From positions 1,550,001 through 1,614,000 of the forward strand of contig JAWZYV010013141.1 in assembly GCA_038373885.1 (NCBI GenBank): a stretch of 64,000 nucleotides of DNA. Reading direction: 5' to 3'. The notes under the pieces were generated by a model, which ran no database searches, was not told the DNA's origin, and saw only the letters and a program-made list of their open reading frames with translations. This DNA is from Cheiracanthium punctorium. Taxonomy: Eukaryota > Arthropoda > Arachnida > Araneae > Cheiracanthiidae. The position numbers were made by a program, and so were the translations under genes. Positions 47,061 through 58,112 of this stretch are shown here, piece by piece; position 1 is the stretch's first letter; each line of letters starts with the position of its first letter.

Positions 47061-47181
47061 GATTTGTATTATATGATATGCATCTATACATAATGTATCT
47101 ATATAGATATAACATCGAAATCATGTTAAGAACTATCCTAGTAATCTTTCTGGTAATAACTTTGAGTATGAACATTTTCAT
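47061..47181 (+). pseudogene. Decayed N-terminal part of GIY-YIG endonuclease
   Basis: In one frame 47061-47118 reads DLYYMICIYT, a stop (47091-47093), then CIYIDITSK. This resembles the vY.i.C..C...YIG.T start of the endonuclease with YIG changed to YID. A frameshift then leads into RNHVKNYPSNLSG (47116 on), the frame continuing into the intact ORF, where a stop at 47110-47112 blocks extension. Together these cover the first strands of a GIY-YIG domain. The match is short and partly inferred from the downstream, clearer half. Confidence 0.4.
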
Positions 47182-49368
47182 ATGCATGTGTTCAATAATA
47201 TTAATATCACTATTCTATCTATAAAGAAGAACCATAATGAACGTTTATTTTTAGAAAACTACTTCATCCAATTTCATAATACTAGTTATCCGTATGGTCT
47301 AAACCAATTAGTACATAATAAACAATTAATATATTATACTAGCACTACTAACATAAATAAATATTCTCCAATCTATAATACTTTAAACTTGTCTATATAT
47401 AATAAAACAATTAGAACTTCTAGAGGTAAACGTAAAAAGTGTAATAGTCCTAAGTATTCTAATAGTTATATAAAATCTGCTATTTTAAAATTATATAATT
47501 ACTATACCAGTACTTATAATTGGATTAATATACGTACTTTCATTTACTCCATTAAAAAGAAACTTTTAGTTAAGTATTTTTCTATTTTTTCAAATCTTAA
47601 CATTTCTGGACATTTTTCTCACCTATTCTTCGATCTCATTGTTGCACGAGCCACTGCACTTACCGTAAACCTAACCAATAAAAGTAATAATACACCTTCT
47701 AATTCTAACTTATTAATTACTTTCACAAATCCTGCATTCAATAACTTAAACTTCAATACAATATTTTCTAATAATAACACTTACTTTCCCATCAAAAATG
47801 TCATTATTAAAAAGTCCTTTAAATATCCCCTACCCTTTGGTAGGAAACTATTTAACTATAACTCCTTTTCAAAAACATATAACCCTTCTGATACACCACC
47901 CTGTATATGCAATGATAATCACTATAGGAACTTCATTAATAGGGATTATGGACACATCATTACTGGAGATCTAGCTATCGTAAAAGATATTAGGCTAAAA
48001 AAACTCATGCAGAAGGGCTCTAAACACCGTATTCCTTCAAAACACTCTCTTAGTGGCATTGTAACACAATTCACATATGATTTAGATTTTTACATATATA
48101 ATACTGCCTTAAAATACAGCACTCCTATTGAAGCCTTCACTACCTGGAAAGTAAAAGTACTTTCATTCTTTAAGCAAAATATTGCTAAATATGTAAAATA
48201 TAGTTCTCCTGTCAATAGTCAATTTCATACTCAAATAGACTTTATAAAGCAGTATTTCATAATTACTTATGTAGATAAATCATCCAATAACTATGCCTTT
48301 ATTTGTAAACAGTTATATCATAGCTTGTTAGCCTCTACAATTGTAAATAACAGTATCTATTCCTCTACTAATTTGTCTACTGTAGTTTGTAACAAAAAAA
48401 TTCTGGCTTTCTATAAACTTCTCAACCTACAACATAATAATCTACACTATCCTTATATTGTACTAATCCCTAAATTTCATAAATCGCCTTTAAAGTTTCG
48501 AACTGTTACAATAGGATGTAATACATATAGCAATGTAGCAAGTAAACTTCTATTAAAGATACTGTCTGTTATGCATGAGTATTATATAAAACGTAATGAT
48601 TACTCTATCTCTATAGGAAATAGTTATGATCTACGCAATACAATATGTACTATTAGTAATATTACCTCTTTATATACCTATGATTTTAAAGATCTATTCA
48701 ACAATATTCCTCTTGACGACCTTTACAATGTAATTAATGAATTATTTGAAACTTGTGTTAACAATATTCAGCTCCCTTCCCATGTTGATGTAACATATTT
48801 CAGTTGTCTATCTAAATTTATTATCTATAATAATTTTATTCTACATAACAATAAAATATATCTACAAAATCATGGTATACCACAAGGTGGTTCAGCATCT
48901 AGCTACCTTGCAGATCTTTACTTATATTACTATGAAAAAGAATATACTAATACACACATCATTCTTAAACGATATATAGATGATATCTTACTTGTAAACA
49001 CTACTAATAATAATAACATTATCTTCCCCATAAAATATCCATCTGCTCTGGAATTAATTAAAAATGATATGCTTAACAATTCTGTTAGTTTTCTAGATCT
49101 AAGTATCTCCATCACTCCTAGAAATAGCCTTAGTTTCAATATATATGATAAGCGTAAAGATTTTAGCTTTAAAGTAAATAGCTTTACTCATTTTTCCTCC
49201 TGCTTACATAAATCTGTATTTCGCAATATCATCTATAATCACTGCTGTAGAATCAAGTTTCTATGTTCTGATGATTTCAAAGTCTCCAATTTTAAATCTC
49301 TATTTCTGTCAGCTAGACAATACAACTATCCCACTAAGTTCCTAAAATCCATTATATACAATTCTTGA
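47182..49368 (+). CDS. Penelope-like reverse transcriptase with N-terminal GIY-YIG tail
   Basis: 728 codons with no internal stop. Residues 25-41 (ENYFIQFHNTSYPYGLN) match the C-terminal end of a GIY-YIG endonuclease of this group (E.yWI..L.T.yPyGLN). A linker rich in Asn, Lys and Tyr follows. RT landmarks come next: DYGHIITGDL (255-264), DKSSNNYAFICK (365-376), IPKFHKSPLKFR (429-440), motif A YDFKDLFNNIP with Asp501, motif B GIPQGGSASS (565-574), motif C RYIDD with Asp600 and Asp601, then VSFLDLSI (635-642) and IYDKRKDF (654-661). The catalytic Asp triad is present. No endonuclease follows the RT; the frame stops 60 residues after the YDKR motif. The true start lies upstream, since Met1 falls inside the endonuclease. 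The protein would copy its own RNA into DNA, but without a complete endonuclease this copy is unlikely to move by itself. Codons are extremely A+T-rich. Confidence 0.85.
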   Translation: MHVFNNINITILSIKKNHNERLFLENYFIQFHNTSYPYGLNQLVHNKQLIYYTSTTNINKYSPIYNTLNLSIYNKTIRTSRGKRKKCNSPKYSNSYIKSAILKLYNYYTSTYNWINIRTFIYSIKKKLLVKYFSIFSNLNISGHFSHLFFDLIVARATALTVNLTNKSNNTPSNSNLLITFTNPAFNNLNFNTIFSNNNTYFPIKNVIIKKSFKYPLPFGRKLFNYNSFSKTYNPSDTPPCICNDNHYRNFINRDYGHIITGDLAIVKDIRLKKLMQKGSKHRIPSKHSLSGIVTQFTYDLDFYIYNTALKYSTPIEAFTTWKVKVLSFFKQNIAKYVKYSSPVNSQFHTQIDFIKQYFIITYVDKSSNNYAFICKQLYHSLLASTIVNNSIYSSTNLSTVVCNKKILAFYKLLNLQHNNLHYPYIVLIPKFHKSPLKFRTVTIGCNTYSNVASKLLLKILSVMHEYYIKRNDYSISIGNSYDLRNTICTISNITSLYTYDFKDLFNNIPLDDLYNVINELFETCVNNIQLPSHVDVTYFSCLSKFIIYNNFILHNNKIYLQNHGIPQGGSASSYLADLYLYYYEKEYTNTHIILKRYIDDILLVNTTNNNNIIFPIKYPSALELIKNDMLNNSVSFLDLSISITPRNSLSFNIYDKRKDFSFKVNSFTHFSSCLHKSVFRNIIYNHCCRIKFLCSDDFKVSNFKSLFLSARQYNYPTKFLKSIIYNS

Positions 49369-49577
49369 AAATGATGTGTCTAATGTCTTTGTTAATTTAC
49401 TGGAGGTTGGGTGGGGTTTTGGTTTTAAGGTTGTAATTGGATGGTTGGGTCGGGCGGAGGAAGTTTTTCTCTTATATATATAAAAAAAAAAGTAATATGT
49501 TTAAAAACAATTTGGATGTGTTTATGCATGCATATATATATCTGGAGGAATTAAAAAAAAAAAAAAAAAAAAAAAAA

Positions 49578-50037
49578 CGGGGTTCCTATATTGTGATTAT
49601 TCTGTTCTAAACATTATTTTTTTTTCTTATTTACTAGATTAATCTTCTGTCATACAATAACTTATTATACATACTTAGTCAATAATAATAATCATTATAT
49701 TTTTTAAACAATATGTTATATTTAATTTTGCTATAATATTTATTTTATTCAATCTTTTAAATTTATTATTATTCAATATATATTTATTATATTAATATAC
49801 CTGGATATTCTTAAAATTTAATAATATTACCTATTAGTATTTGGCAACTCCTAAACTTTCTTCTTTCCACTTTTACACTTTTATTTAGTGGCAACACCAT
49901 TTTTCACTTTTTACAATTCTTAGCATTGGCAACACATATCAACTGTTCAAAATAAAATTTCCATGTGCTCAAGGTATGGTATGTAAAATTATCTTTCTAA
50001 TTTTTGTTATCTTTTTGATTTCTTCTTTCCTTTATAT
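49578..50037. other. A+T-rich non-coding stretch downstream of the retroelement
   Basis: Contains three TTGGCAAC/GTGGCAAC phrases (about 49841, 49888 and 49926) in otherwise A+T-rich DNA. No gene. It could be further 3' sequence of the retroelement or flanking DNA. Confidence 0.45.
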
Positions 50038-50098
50038 AGTAGGGTAGGGCCCAGATGTGTGGAGTTAATATCTCTTCTGATATGCCACACAACCGAAA
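50038..50098. repeat. Two-stem hairpin
   Basis: AGTAGGGT near 50038 pairs with ACCCTACT near 50097, and inside it TGTGTGG (about 50056) pairs with CCACACA (about 50083). It lies about 0.7 kb downstream of the reverse transcriptase. Function unknown. Confidence 0.6.
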
Positions 50099-50308
50099 CC
50101 CTACTATTTGGTTTACTGTAAATTATAATCCACTGTTTGTGGCCCCTAAAGATGGTGACAGTGGTTATAATTTCCGTTCCATTATACTATCACAATAATT
50201 CTTGCACTTTATTTGGATTCAAAATCTGGTTTCTAATTCTTGATAATAGCTGTTACTTTTATGCGAGATATGTCTTATTTGTAGTATGTTTTGTGTTTTA
50301 CTTGTTAG

Positions 50309-50359
<51 letters not shown>
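50309..50359. repeat. (AT)n microsatellite
   Basis: About 25 AT units, directly joined to the dispersed repeat copy B. Confidence 0.95.
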
Positions 50360-50363
<4 letters not shown>

Positions 50364-50733
50364 CCTCGGCTGTTCGAGCCTCGTCACAGGGAGACCCCCC
50401 CCCCCGAACCCCCCCTAATTTTTTAGTTTCATTATTTCCATATTAAAACGATATTAATTGACTATATCATTTTATCTATCAACTTTGGTGTATTTCACCT
50501 GGTAACACTATGTTGAAACTTTTATGATTATAACCTATTTATAGAAAAATACATGGGATGCATATTCGACAGCTTACGAAATATTGTAATAAAAGATTAA
50601 AGCAGCTGTGAACTAACAGTATTTAAATATATGTAAATTTTGTCACGTACTTTTATGTCGCTTTTTTGAGACATATTTTTCGGACAATTTTCAATGAAGG
50701 GGGTGAGAGATAAAAATGGCATAGTCATTAATA
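50360..50733 (+). repeat. Dispersed repeat with AT-microsatellite edge, copy B
   Basis: Inverted partner of 43231-43604. It begins ACTCCTCGGCTGTTCGAGCC after the microsatellite, passes through a C-rich tract (50394-50415) and ends GAGATAAAAATGGCATAGTC. The two copies are the same length and flank the Penelope-like element about 7 kb apart. They are not long terminal repeats of it, because they are inverted. Confidence 0.65.
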
Positions 50734-51099
50734 CATGTTTGCTAGCAAATGTTTACATATCATGTCAGCATTTTTCGCATCACAATGCAATTTATTTGAT
50801 TAATGGTACCTATAATCCGCTACTCTGCACTTTTCAGACCTCAGTTACGTAGCTTGTACAATCATTATACGTTCACTAAAGCAAAATTAGTATACGCAGT
50901 GACATTTCATAGTCCTTCCGACCTCATCAATCATACAGCTGCCGACAACAAAGCTCACAAAAGGAGCTTTTCAGTATTATATGTAGCAGCTAATGAAAAT
51001 CTCATAAAGGTTATCGCATCTCAGTGATGCTTGTATCCTCTGACTGGTGGCTGTTTTCTCCTCTATTGCATGTAGTTTCTTTGTAAATGACCACACCCT
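50734..51099. other. Non-coding stretch
   Basis: A 74-codon frame at 50803-51027 shows no recognisable domain. Confidence 0.45.
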
Positions 51100-51310
51100 T
51101 TTTCACGTGTTATGATAATTAGTGTCGCCGTGCCTGGCGGGAGTTTATTTTGGTATGCAACTCCAATTAATATGAAGTTTCTGAATGCAGTCCAGAGCAG
51201 ATTAGGACGGAGTACTACCACTTACTATGAAGTTACCGCTCCAGTGAAGTTGAGTGGGCGGGAAGGCGAAATTTTCATTGAATATTTCGTGGTGGATAAG
51301 GTTCTGAATG
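51100..51310. promoter_or_regulatory. GC-richer patch with promoter-like motifs
   Basis: Contains CACGTG (about 51105), GGCGGGAG (about 51137) and GGGCGGGAAGGCGAAA (about 51256), the last being like an Sp1 or E2F site. An 81-codon plus frame (51112-51357) crosses it with no known domain and weak splice borders. A minus-strand donor-like ATAGTAAGTGG lies at about 51220. It could be a promoter or an exon; neither is established. Confidence 0.2.
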
Positions 51311-53439
51311 TTTTATGTTGTTTTTCTGAATTTTGTATTAAATATATACATTTGTAGCCACATCATTGGACTTAATGCACAAAGAAAGTCAAAAAGGAAA
51401 AGTTCTTTCCGTTTTGTTGTGAAATTAAAAATAAGAAAGACATATCACGCATAAAGAATAAATTGTAAAACACTTTCCAATGAAAACAGTCCTTGACTGA
51501 GCCAAATTTGGCAATGTATCATTGCCAAAATTGTCGCGTTTTGGGGATAAACTCAACAAGGAGTAGATTAGTTATAATGTAATTTTGACCCTGTAAAAGA
51601 ACTTTAAATGATATTTCTATCCTTTAAATGAGCAATAGACTGTCATGAATGTTTATATATATAGTGTATGTATTTTATTATGCTAGAAATGAATAAATAT
51701 TTCCAAATTGCCTCATACCGTAATGAGTTCAGGCTTATTTCTTGAAGCTCGAGCCCATCCGAGACTATTGACTTCTAATCTGAGCCTGCCCAAATCTGAA
51801 ATTTTAGCTAACTAATCAATAAATGTCGATTTTTCCATTGGTAGAACGTCGGAAGGTTTGTTGCTTTGTACAAATTACAGACAAATATAGTAGCATTCTT
51901 ATTGCACGTTCTAACTCTTTTTCCCCGAAAAGAGTCACTTTTTAAAATGTGTTTAGAAGAAATATGTTCAAAAAAGAGGAATTTCTTATGGGCCCGAGTC
52001 CGAACACAATCGTGAATAACAGAGCCCCAAACATAATCGCGCATTAGAGTCTGAGACAAATTGCGGTCTGGGCTTTTGCATCAGAATTTTATGATTCGAG
52101 GACAGATACATGTTTAGATGAGAGAAATTGGAAGGAGGCCCACTCACTCTGACCCACCTTGTTGCCACATGTCGTCATTCACAAGAAAACATCCCGCCTG
52201 ATAGAAGGCATAACCATTTTGTTTCTCGCTGCTGAAATTCAAACTAAATCTGCTTCAAAATCGTACTTTTATTTCATGCTTTTTTAAAACGTCGCCAGAA
52301 AATCGTGTTTTTTCATGATCCTCTATTTATAACCTGAATGTTAATTTATTTCTCAGCATATTGCTCTTTAAACAGTACGTGCAGTGGACATTTTCCTACA
52401 GCTTTTTAAAAAGTTGAAAAAGAATGCTATTCAGTATTTGTTTTTTCAGTTATTCAGTTATAAAGGTGTTCACTTTGAAAATTTCCTTTTATGCTGTTCT
52501 CGGCATTAAAGCGTATTCATAACAGCTTTAGGCAGGTGTTTTTGCTCATTGAAGGAGAGTTTAGGTGTCGGAAACAGTTTCGCACGCGATTGGGAGCATT
52601 GGAGAAAGAAAGAAATTACCTTACAGTGACATAAACGACAAAGATTTACTGAATTTAGGAAAATAAGTCACATACTGTTTGACTAACGATTAGATAAAAA
52701 CGTAAACATCCGGTTTGGAGGCGGAAACACACAGTAGTTGTTGGCAGTAGTTGTTGGCTGAGCCATTCAGATGTGCGCTTGACAAATTACTTCGAAATAA
52801 TTTATTCTTAGATGTTCCAAAGCCCTTTTATTCTTTAGGAATACTACGTTTACAAATACAACCCCAAAATTCAGATGGCTATTATCAAATCAATTGAACT
52901 AAGAATTCAATGAACAAGAGGAAAGCCGCGCATTCACTCCGCTCACTTTCTCCCCTCCTTGAACGTTTCACGTTTGGATTCGCCTTTATTGGCAACTTGC
53001 CAATTTTCCATGCTAAACGCATTCAGACATTACAGTGTTTCAAAATTAAGTATTTATGCAGACAAATTCTCAAAAAAATTGATATATATTTTAGGCATTA
53101 GCGACCGAAAGTAACATTCATTGCTGTACGAGGAACGGAAATAGATGATTATGCATTATGTGATAAAACTGCAGAACATGAGAAAACTTTTCAGGCATGT
53201 AACACCTAATGCGTTTGGCTAATGCCTTGATACATACAGTTATATTGACGAACGAACTGACTCACTTGTGTGTAATTCATTTATGCGAATTGTAGTATGT
53301 TGTGCATTAAGGGAAAGCTACTCGAGAGCTATCTCTCTTAGGAGACTTGCCTAGGACGGAGGACTTTTTAAGGACTTCTAACGCGTATTCATGTTACATC
53401 AGGAGAAAAACGCCCAAAACTCCAGACCGTTAGATCAAC
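51311..53439. other. A+T-rich non-coding stretch
   Basis: No supported feature in about 2.1 kb. Open frames do not exceed about 83 codons and none is recognisable. Confidence 0.5.
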
Positions 53440-53520
53440 GGCTGAGCGGTTGGCCAGAACCCTGGACTTTCACACTTCAGCCATCTACCATGTTCAGTGC
53501 CTTTATCCACTCGGCCATGG
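53440..53520 (-). repeat. tRNA-like SINE head (Leu/Ser-type A box)
   Basis: On the minus strand TGGCCGAGTGGATAAAGGC (53499-53517) is a near-consensus A box of a class II tRNA. It is followed at about 50 bases by a B-box-like GGGTTCTGGCC. The acceptor arms do not pair, so this is a tRNA-derived repeat or tRNA pseudogene. Confidence 0.5.
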
Positions 53521-54583
53521 TGGGGTCAAATGTTTGTAAATTATATAAATAGGAAAAACCATGCATGCAGGAATGGTTTTCTTCCTTTTACATATTGATT
53601 CTCATTGTAAAAGGAATGATTTCTTAAATAATCCATGCTGCATTAAATTAATTGTTTTTCCTTAAATCAGCAAAATACGCCACTATAATCCACGAGCATC
53701 TTTTAAATTCCCTGGAGTAATTTATTATAAACACAATTTCGGAGCATTATCTCTTTATAAACTTTTACCCGTCGAACTAAGTTTTAACTACAGTCCTGCC
53801 TCAAAGGAATATGCCTTTCCGTTCTTCAATTTTATATGCCTTTTTAATCTCGGACTCCCACCGTATAATTGTTTTAAGAAAACTCATTTTGAGTGATAAA
53901 TAATGTAACGGTTTCGGCACCGAAACTTAATATTTTATTCCAAACTTCATTTATTATATCCCCCTTCAGCGTTAAAGCCCGGAGACAAAACGGTTAGGCT
54001 GCCTATCAGACAAGATGCGCCCGGAATGATTTCAATTAATGAGGATTCTCGTTAGTGCTGCCTGCCATTAACTTTCCCACCCCCCAACCCTCATCTTCGA
54101 GGGAATTGATTTCCCCCCGCGCCACCTGGTTTTGATCTTAGGAAGTGAAAAGTTGAACAACAGATTCGAGGAAACTCGAAAGGATTTCAGTAAAGTGGAT
54201 GAAAGAAGAATTAATCTGAGACTGGTACGGAGTTTTTTTAGTTCTGACATATTGCCTGTGCATTTTAACGATTGCAGGAAATGTTTAGAGCGGTGTAATT
54301 GATGTAACTTAACCCTCGGAGGGACTGAGACATAAATTAATTTTACTATCCTTATATTTTCACAGCAATTTTTACTTACTAAAATAACATAATATAAGTT
54401 TTACAGATTTAAAATGAAAGTAGTTTTGAAAGATCAATTACCAAAAATTGTTCAATTTAAATCTGATTGAAAGAAATTATAAAAATTTGACACGAGTAAA
54501 ATGCAATTTTCTCAAATCACGTTATTGAACAACTGAACATTTTCCCAGTCAATAGGTATTTGATGACTCATACTATATATTAA
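53521..54583. other. Non-coding stretch
   Basis: A slightly GC-richer part at 53980-54130 could be an unrecognised repeat. No coding frame or paired repeat supported. Confidence 0.45.
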
Positions 54584-54859
54584 CCCATTTATGCCTAGCG
54601 TCCCTTTTTTGGGACGGCATTTTCGCTATCAGTCGAAAACGTTATTTATTTTTCCTAGCCTTTATTCATGAGTATTGAGCCTCAACTCTACAAAATATTT
54701 TAACATAACCAAGTAGGATATTGATACTTCAATTTTTATGCATAAAGATTTTAAAAGAAATTATCCCTTGTTCAAGAAGTTGACATCAGAAATTTATCTA
54801 TTATTTCTGTTATCAGTAAAAATCGAAGAAAGTCGCAAAAATATTCAGGCACAAATGGG
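54584..54859 (-). mobile_element. piggyBac-like MITE, copy 2 (276 bp)
   Basis: Ends CCCATTTATGCCTAG and (reversed) CCCATTTGTGCCTG, flanked by TTAA at 54580-54583 and 54860-54863. It is the inverted, highly similar and equal-length copy of 42883-43158, so both derive from one recently active parent. Confidence 0.8.
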
Positions 54860-56045
54860 TTAAATGAATGCATTTCAGGCAAACAGAGCTATTATTACAG
54901 AAATTTATAGGAATTTGTGCCTTCAAATTTATTTATTTCTTTTTTGGGGCAGGCGTAGAACAAAGTATTTGTTCTACATTATTCTAAATATGAACATCTG
55001 TATTTCATATTATTAATCTTGTGCTTTAATGATAAATTTTTATCCCAAAACACCGATTTTTTAGTACAAATCATGAAGGAGAAAACAATCTAGATTGTTA
55101 ATATTCCCTTTAAATTGTATTCTTCATATGATTATTTCATATAATATAATTATTTCATACAAAAAAACATGCTTTCTAGCGTTTACACACGCATTAATAT
55201 ATTACTGATTACAAAATGTAATAGAATTTCTTTTCAAACTCAGATTAAAAAAAATTTCTGATTGGTTTCATATATAAAACGATCGGACCTTTTGAAGTGT
55301 TAGTAATAACTAAGAAAGAAGTGCCAAAAACGTACTAAAAATTTCTTTTACTTTTCATTTTTTAATCTTCGATTGACATATTTGAGATGGAGTCATTAAT
55401 AACAAGATCCAAGAGGAATATAACTTTCTCGTCGAGAGAATGAAATTCAAACATGTGATTGGCGTACTGAAGGACACTTTAATTAAGTTTCTTTACTCCT
55501 TTGCAATTTTTTAAAGTTTTTGATTTGTTAAATATATTTTTTTTACATTTTTTGAAGGGGGGGGGTGATCTGAAGTAATCGCAAATCATAAGTTAAATTT
55601 AAGAAGCATTTTACAGTGATCCTCCATTTGAAATTCTTTATTTGAATGCTCTAATAAAGAAAACTGCAAGCGCATGCATAATAAATAGAAAATAAACTGT
55701 TATTATTTGTTTTAGCACTGTAAAAGTCCAGAAAATAACATCCCGATTATAAAGTTAAAATTTGGAAAAACAAAGATCAATACAAGAATGCAGCAAGCGG
55801 TATGTTTATTATACAACCTGTAGGAACGTATTGTAGAAATTTCGAAATAGTAGTTACAATAGCTGCTAGCAGAGAGGGGCGAACGCAGATTGTCTTCAAG
55901 GGGGCATGGCGTTATGGACATCGTCTTAAGGTTAAAAGGCGCAATCTTTATGTTGAAAATTAAAAATGTATGGACTTTATGCTAAAAAAAATCTTCGATA
56001 CGGGGTTTAAGAACTCCCTAACATCCCCTTGCGTACGCAATACTG
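54860..56045. other. A+T-rich non-coding stretch
   Basis: A G run of about 9 near 55557-55565 is the only notable feature. No gene recognised. Confidence 0.55.
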
Positions 56046-57970
56046 TCTTCGAACTGTAAATTTTTTTATTCGTTCCGGTTCAACTAAAAGAAGATATATC
56101 ATTTCAGTTCCGGTTTTCGCTCCACTAAAATTAACAGTTTTCGGTTCAGTTCCGAATCAATAATTTTATTTTATGCATATTCTTATTTGTACTAAAAATA
56201 TAATTATATCATCAACTGAATCATATCTGCCTTTTGCAAGTAGTTTCATGCGAAACTGAAACTGAAAATTAGTAGTGAATTTCGAAACAGAAAATCGAGA
56301 AGCAATGTATTGTCCATTTTGCTAAGGCAGAGCGACTGCAAACAAGACGATTCTACACTGAAAAAGGGTGATAGGTTGAGATGGATATTTTTTGAAGCTC
56401 TATTTTGGCTCGTTGTCTTTTTATGATAGTATACAATTTGCTTTATTTTAGTTCGAAATTTCAGAAACTATTCTACTTATTGCTAGTTCAAATGTAAGCA
56501 GAGTTTTAAACATAAAAGAGCGTTGCTAAACTTCCGTTCGCCCCTATTTTGATGAAATCAATTCAGACCTGACGCATGCGTAAATGGAAGGGAGGCTCTG
56601 AGAAATGAAAACAGACCGTTCATGTAATGATGATAATCATATGGTTGACGTTAAATTCGAAAATATTATAAGTTGGTTACAGTAACAAAATGACTGAAGA
56701 TATACCGAACCGAAATAAACCAATATTTTTTCCGGTTAGATTCCCGTTTTCGTTCCGACCAAAATAGCATTTTTTTCCGGTTTTCGATTTAGTTCCGGTT
56801 GAGTCCCTGATGCTAACAGATAACACTGCACTTCAAAATCGGACGACGGTGATTGTGTACGGGTATAAACCTATTCTGAGCAAGTAGTCAAAACACACTT
56901 TTTTCCAAAATGTCCAACGTCCGAAATACAGAGGTGTCGCAAAAGAATAATGAAATTTGACATACCGTATTGTCTCAACGGAATCGGAATCATTTGCCCC
57001 ACAAATCGACGATTCAAAAATAGTCCAGCGTGCTAAGTTGGCTCTAATAGGCAGTATCGCTCAACGCGCTCTACAGAAAGCAGTCACTAGGAGTCAGATC
57101 GGGAAAACACGGAGAAAATTTTATTATGGAGACGTGCCATTACATTGTATGTTACCAGAAGAGACTCGAACCGGAATTGTACTGAAAACTGGAAAAAAAA
57201 TGTTATTTTGGTCGGAACGAAAACCGGAAAAAAAAAACATTATTCGGATCGGAACGAAAACTGGAACTAGACCGGAAAAAAATATAGGTTTATTTCGGTT
57301 CGGTATATCTTCAATCATTTTGTTATTGTAACCAACTTATCAATATTTTCTAATTTAACGTCCACCATATAATTATCATCATTACACGCACAGTCCGTTT
57401 TCGTTCCTCAGAGCCTTCCTCCCATTTACGCATGCGTCAGATCTCATTCGATTTCATCAAAATAGGGTAGAACAGTAGTTTAACAACGCTTTTTTATGTT
57501 TAAAACTCTGTTTGCACTTGAACTAGTAATAAATAGAATAGTTTCTGAAGTTGCAAACTGAAATAAAATAAAATGCAAAACATGTTTAAAAACAGAGAGC
57601 CAAAATAGAGCTTCAAAAAATACCCATTTCAACCTATCATCCCTTTTCCTTGTAAAATCATCTTGTTTGCAGTCGCTCTGCTTTCGCAAAACCGACGATA
57701 CATTGCTTCTCGATTTTCTGCCTTGGTGTTCACTACTACTTTTCTGTTTCAGTTTCGCATGAAACTACTTATAGAAGGCAGATTTAATTCAGTTGATGAT
57801 AGAATTACAATTTTAGTGCAAATAAGAATATGCATAAAATAAAATTTTTCATTCGGGACTGCACCGAAAATCATTATTTTTGGTGGAACGGAAACCGGAA
57901 CTGAAACCATATATTTTCTCTCATTTGAGCCGGAACGAAAACCGGAAGAAATGAAATTACGGTTCGAAGC
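56046..57970. mobile_element. Foldback-type element with ~0.8-kb inverted arms
   Basis: The left arm (about 56046-56820) is the diverged reverse complement of the right arm (about 57140-57970). Matching landmarks include CTTCGAAC at the outer tips, TTTTATTTTATGCATATTCT, GCATGAAACTACTT, GAGAAGCAATGTAT, GAGCGACTGCAAAC, GACGCATGCGTAAATG, GGTTACA and ACCGAACCGAAATAAAC. TTCCGGTTTTCGTTCC-type words recur near both tips and both inner ends. The spacer of about 320 bp (56820-57140) has no transposase motif. A 124-codon frame (56957-57331) crosses into the arm and is not convincing. No target duplication was identified. Confidence 0.8.
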
Positions 57971-58112
57971 CTTAGTTAGCAGCGTTTGTAATTACGACTC
58001 GCAAAACTTCTGCATAAATTTTTTACAGCTTACATAATAAATATAACGTTTCCTGCACCCTTCTATTGATCTTTGTTTCAACATTGATATTAGGGTGTTA
58101 TTACCGTATAAT

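Larger units (their letters stand above)
46991..49577 (+). mobile_element. Penelope-like retroelement (Naiad/Chlamys type)
   Basis: The element comprises a decayed 5' part with traces of a GIY-YIG endonuclease (47061-47181), an intact 728-codon reverse transcriptase frame (47182-49368), a short G+T-rich 3' region and a 25-base A run ending at about 49577. The 5' limit is not defined. An endonuclease lying before the RT is the permuted order of the Naiad/Chlamys group; canonical Penelope elements have it after the RT. I found no target duplication and no pseudo-LTR, so the exact borders are uncertain. Confidence 0.7.

Noticed and set aside
50038..50098. Hammerhead ribozyme
   Set aside because: CTGAT and CGAAAC are present with a flanking stem, but the core reads CTGATAT instead of CTGATGA, stem II cannot form and stem I is weak.
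43231..50733. The repeat pair as long terminal repeats of an LTR retrotransposon
   Set aside because: The copies are inverted, not direct, and no gag, protease or integrase sequence lies between them.
53440..53520. Functional class II tRNA gene
   Set aside because: The A box is near consensus, but the acceptor stem does not close and the B box is degenerate.
56957..57331. 124-codon frame as a gene inside the foldback element
   Set aside because: It runs from the spacer into the inverted arm and ends in low-complexity arm sequence. The other arm does not conserve the frame.
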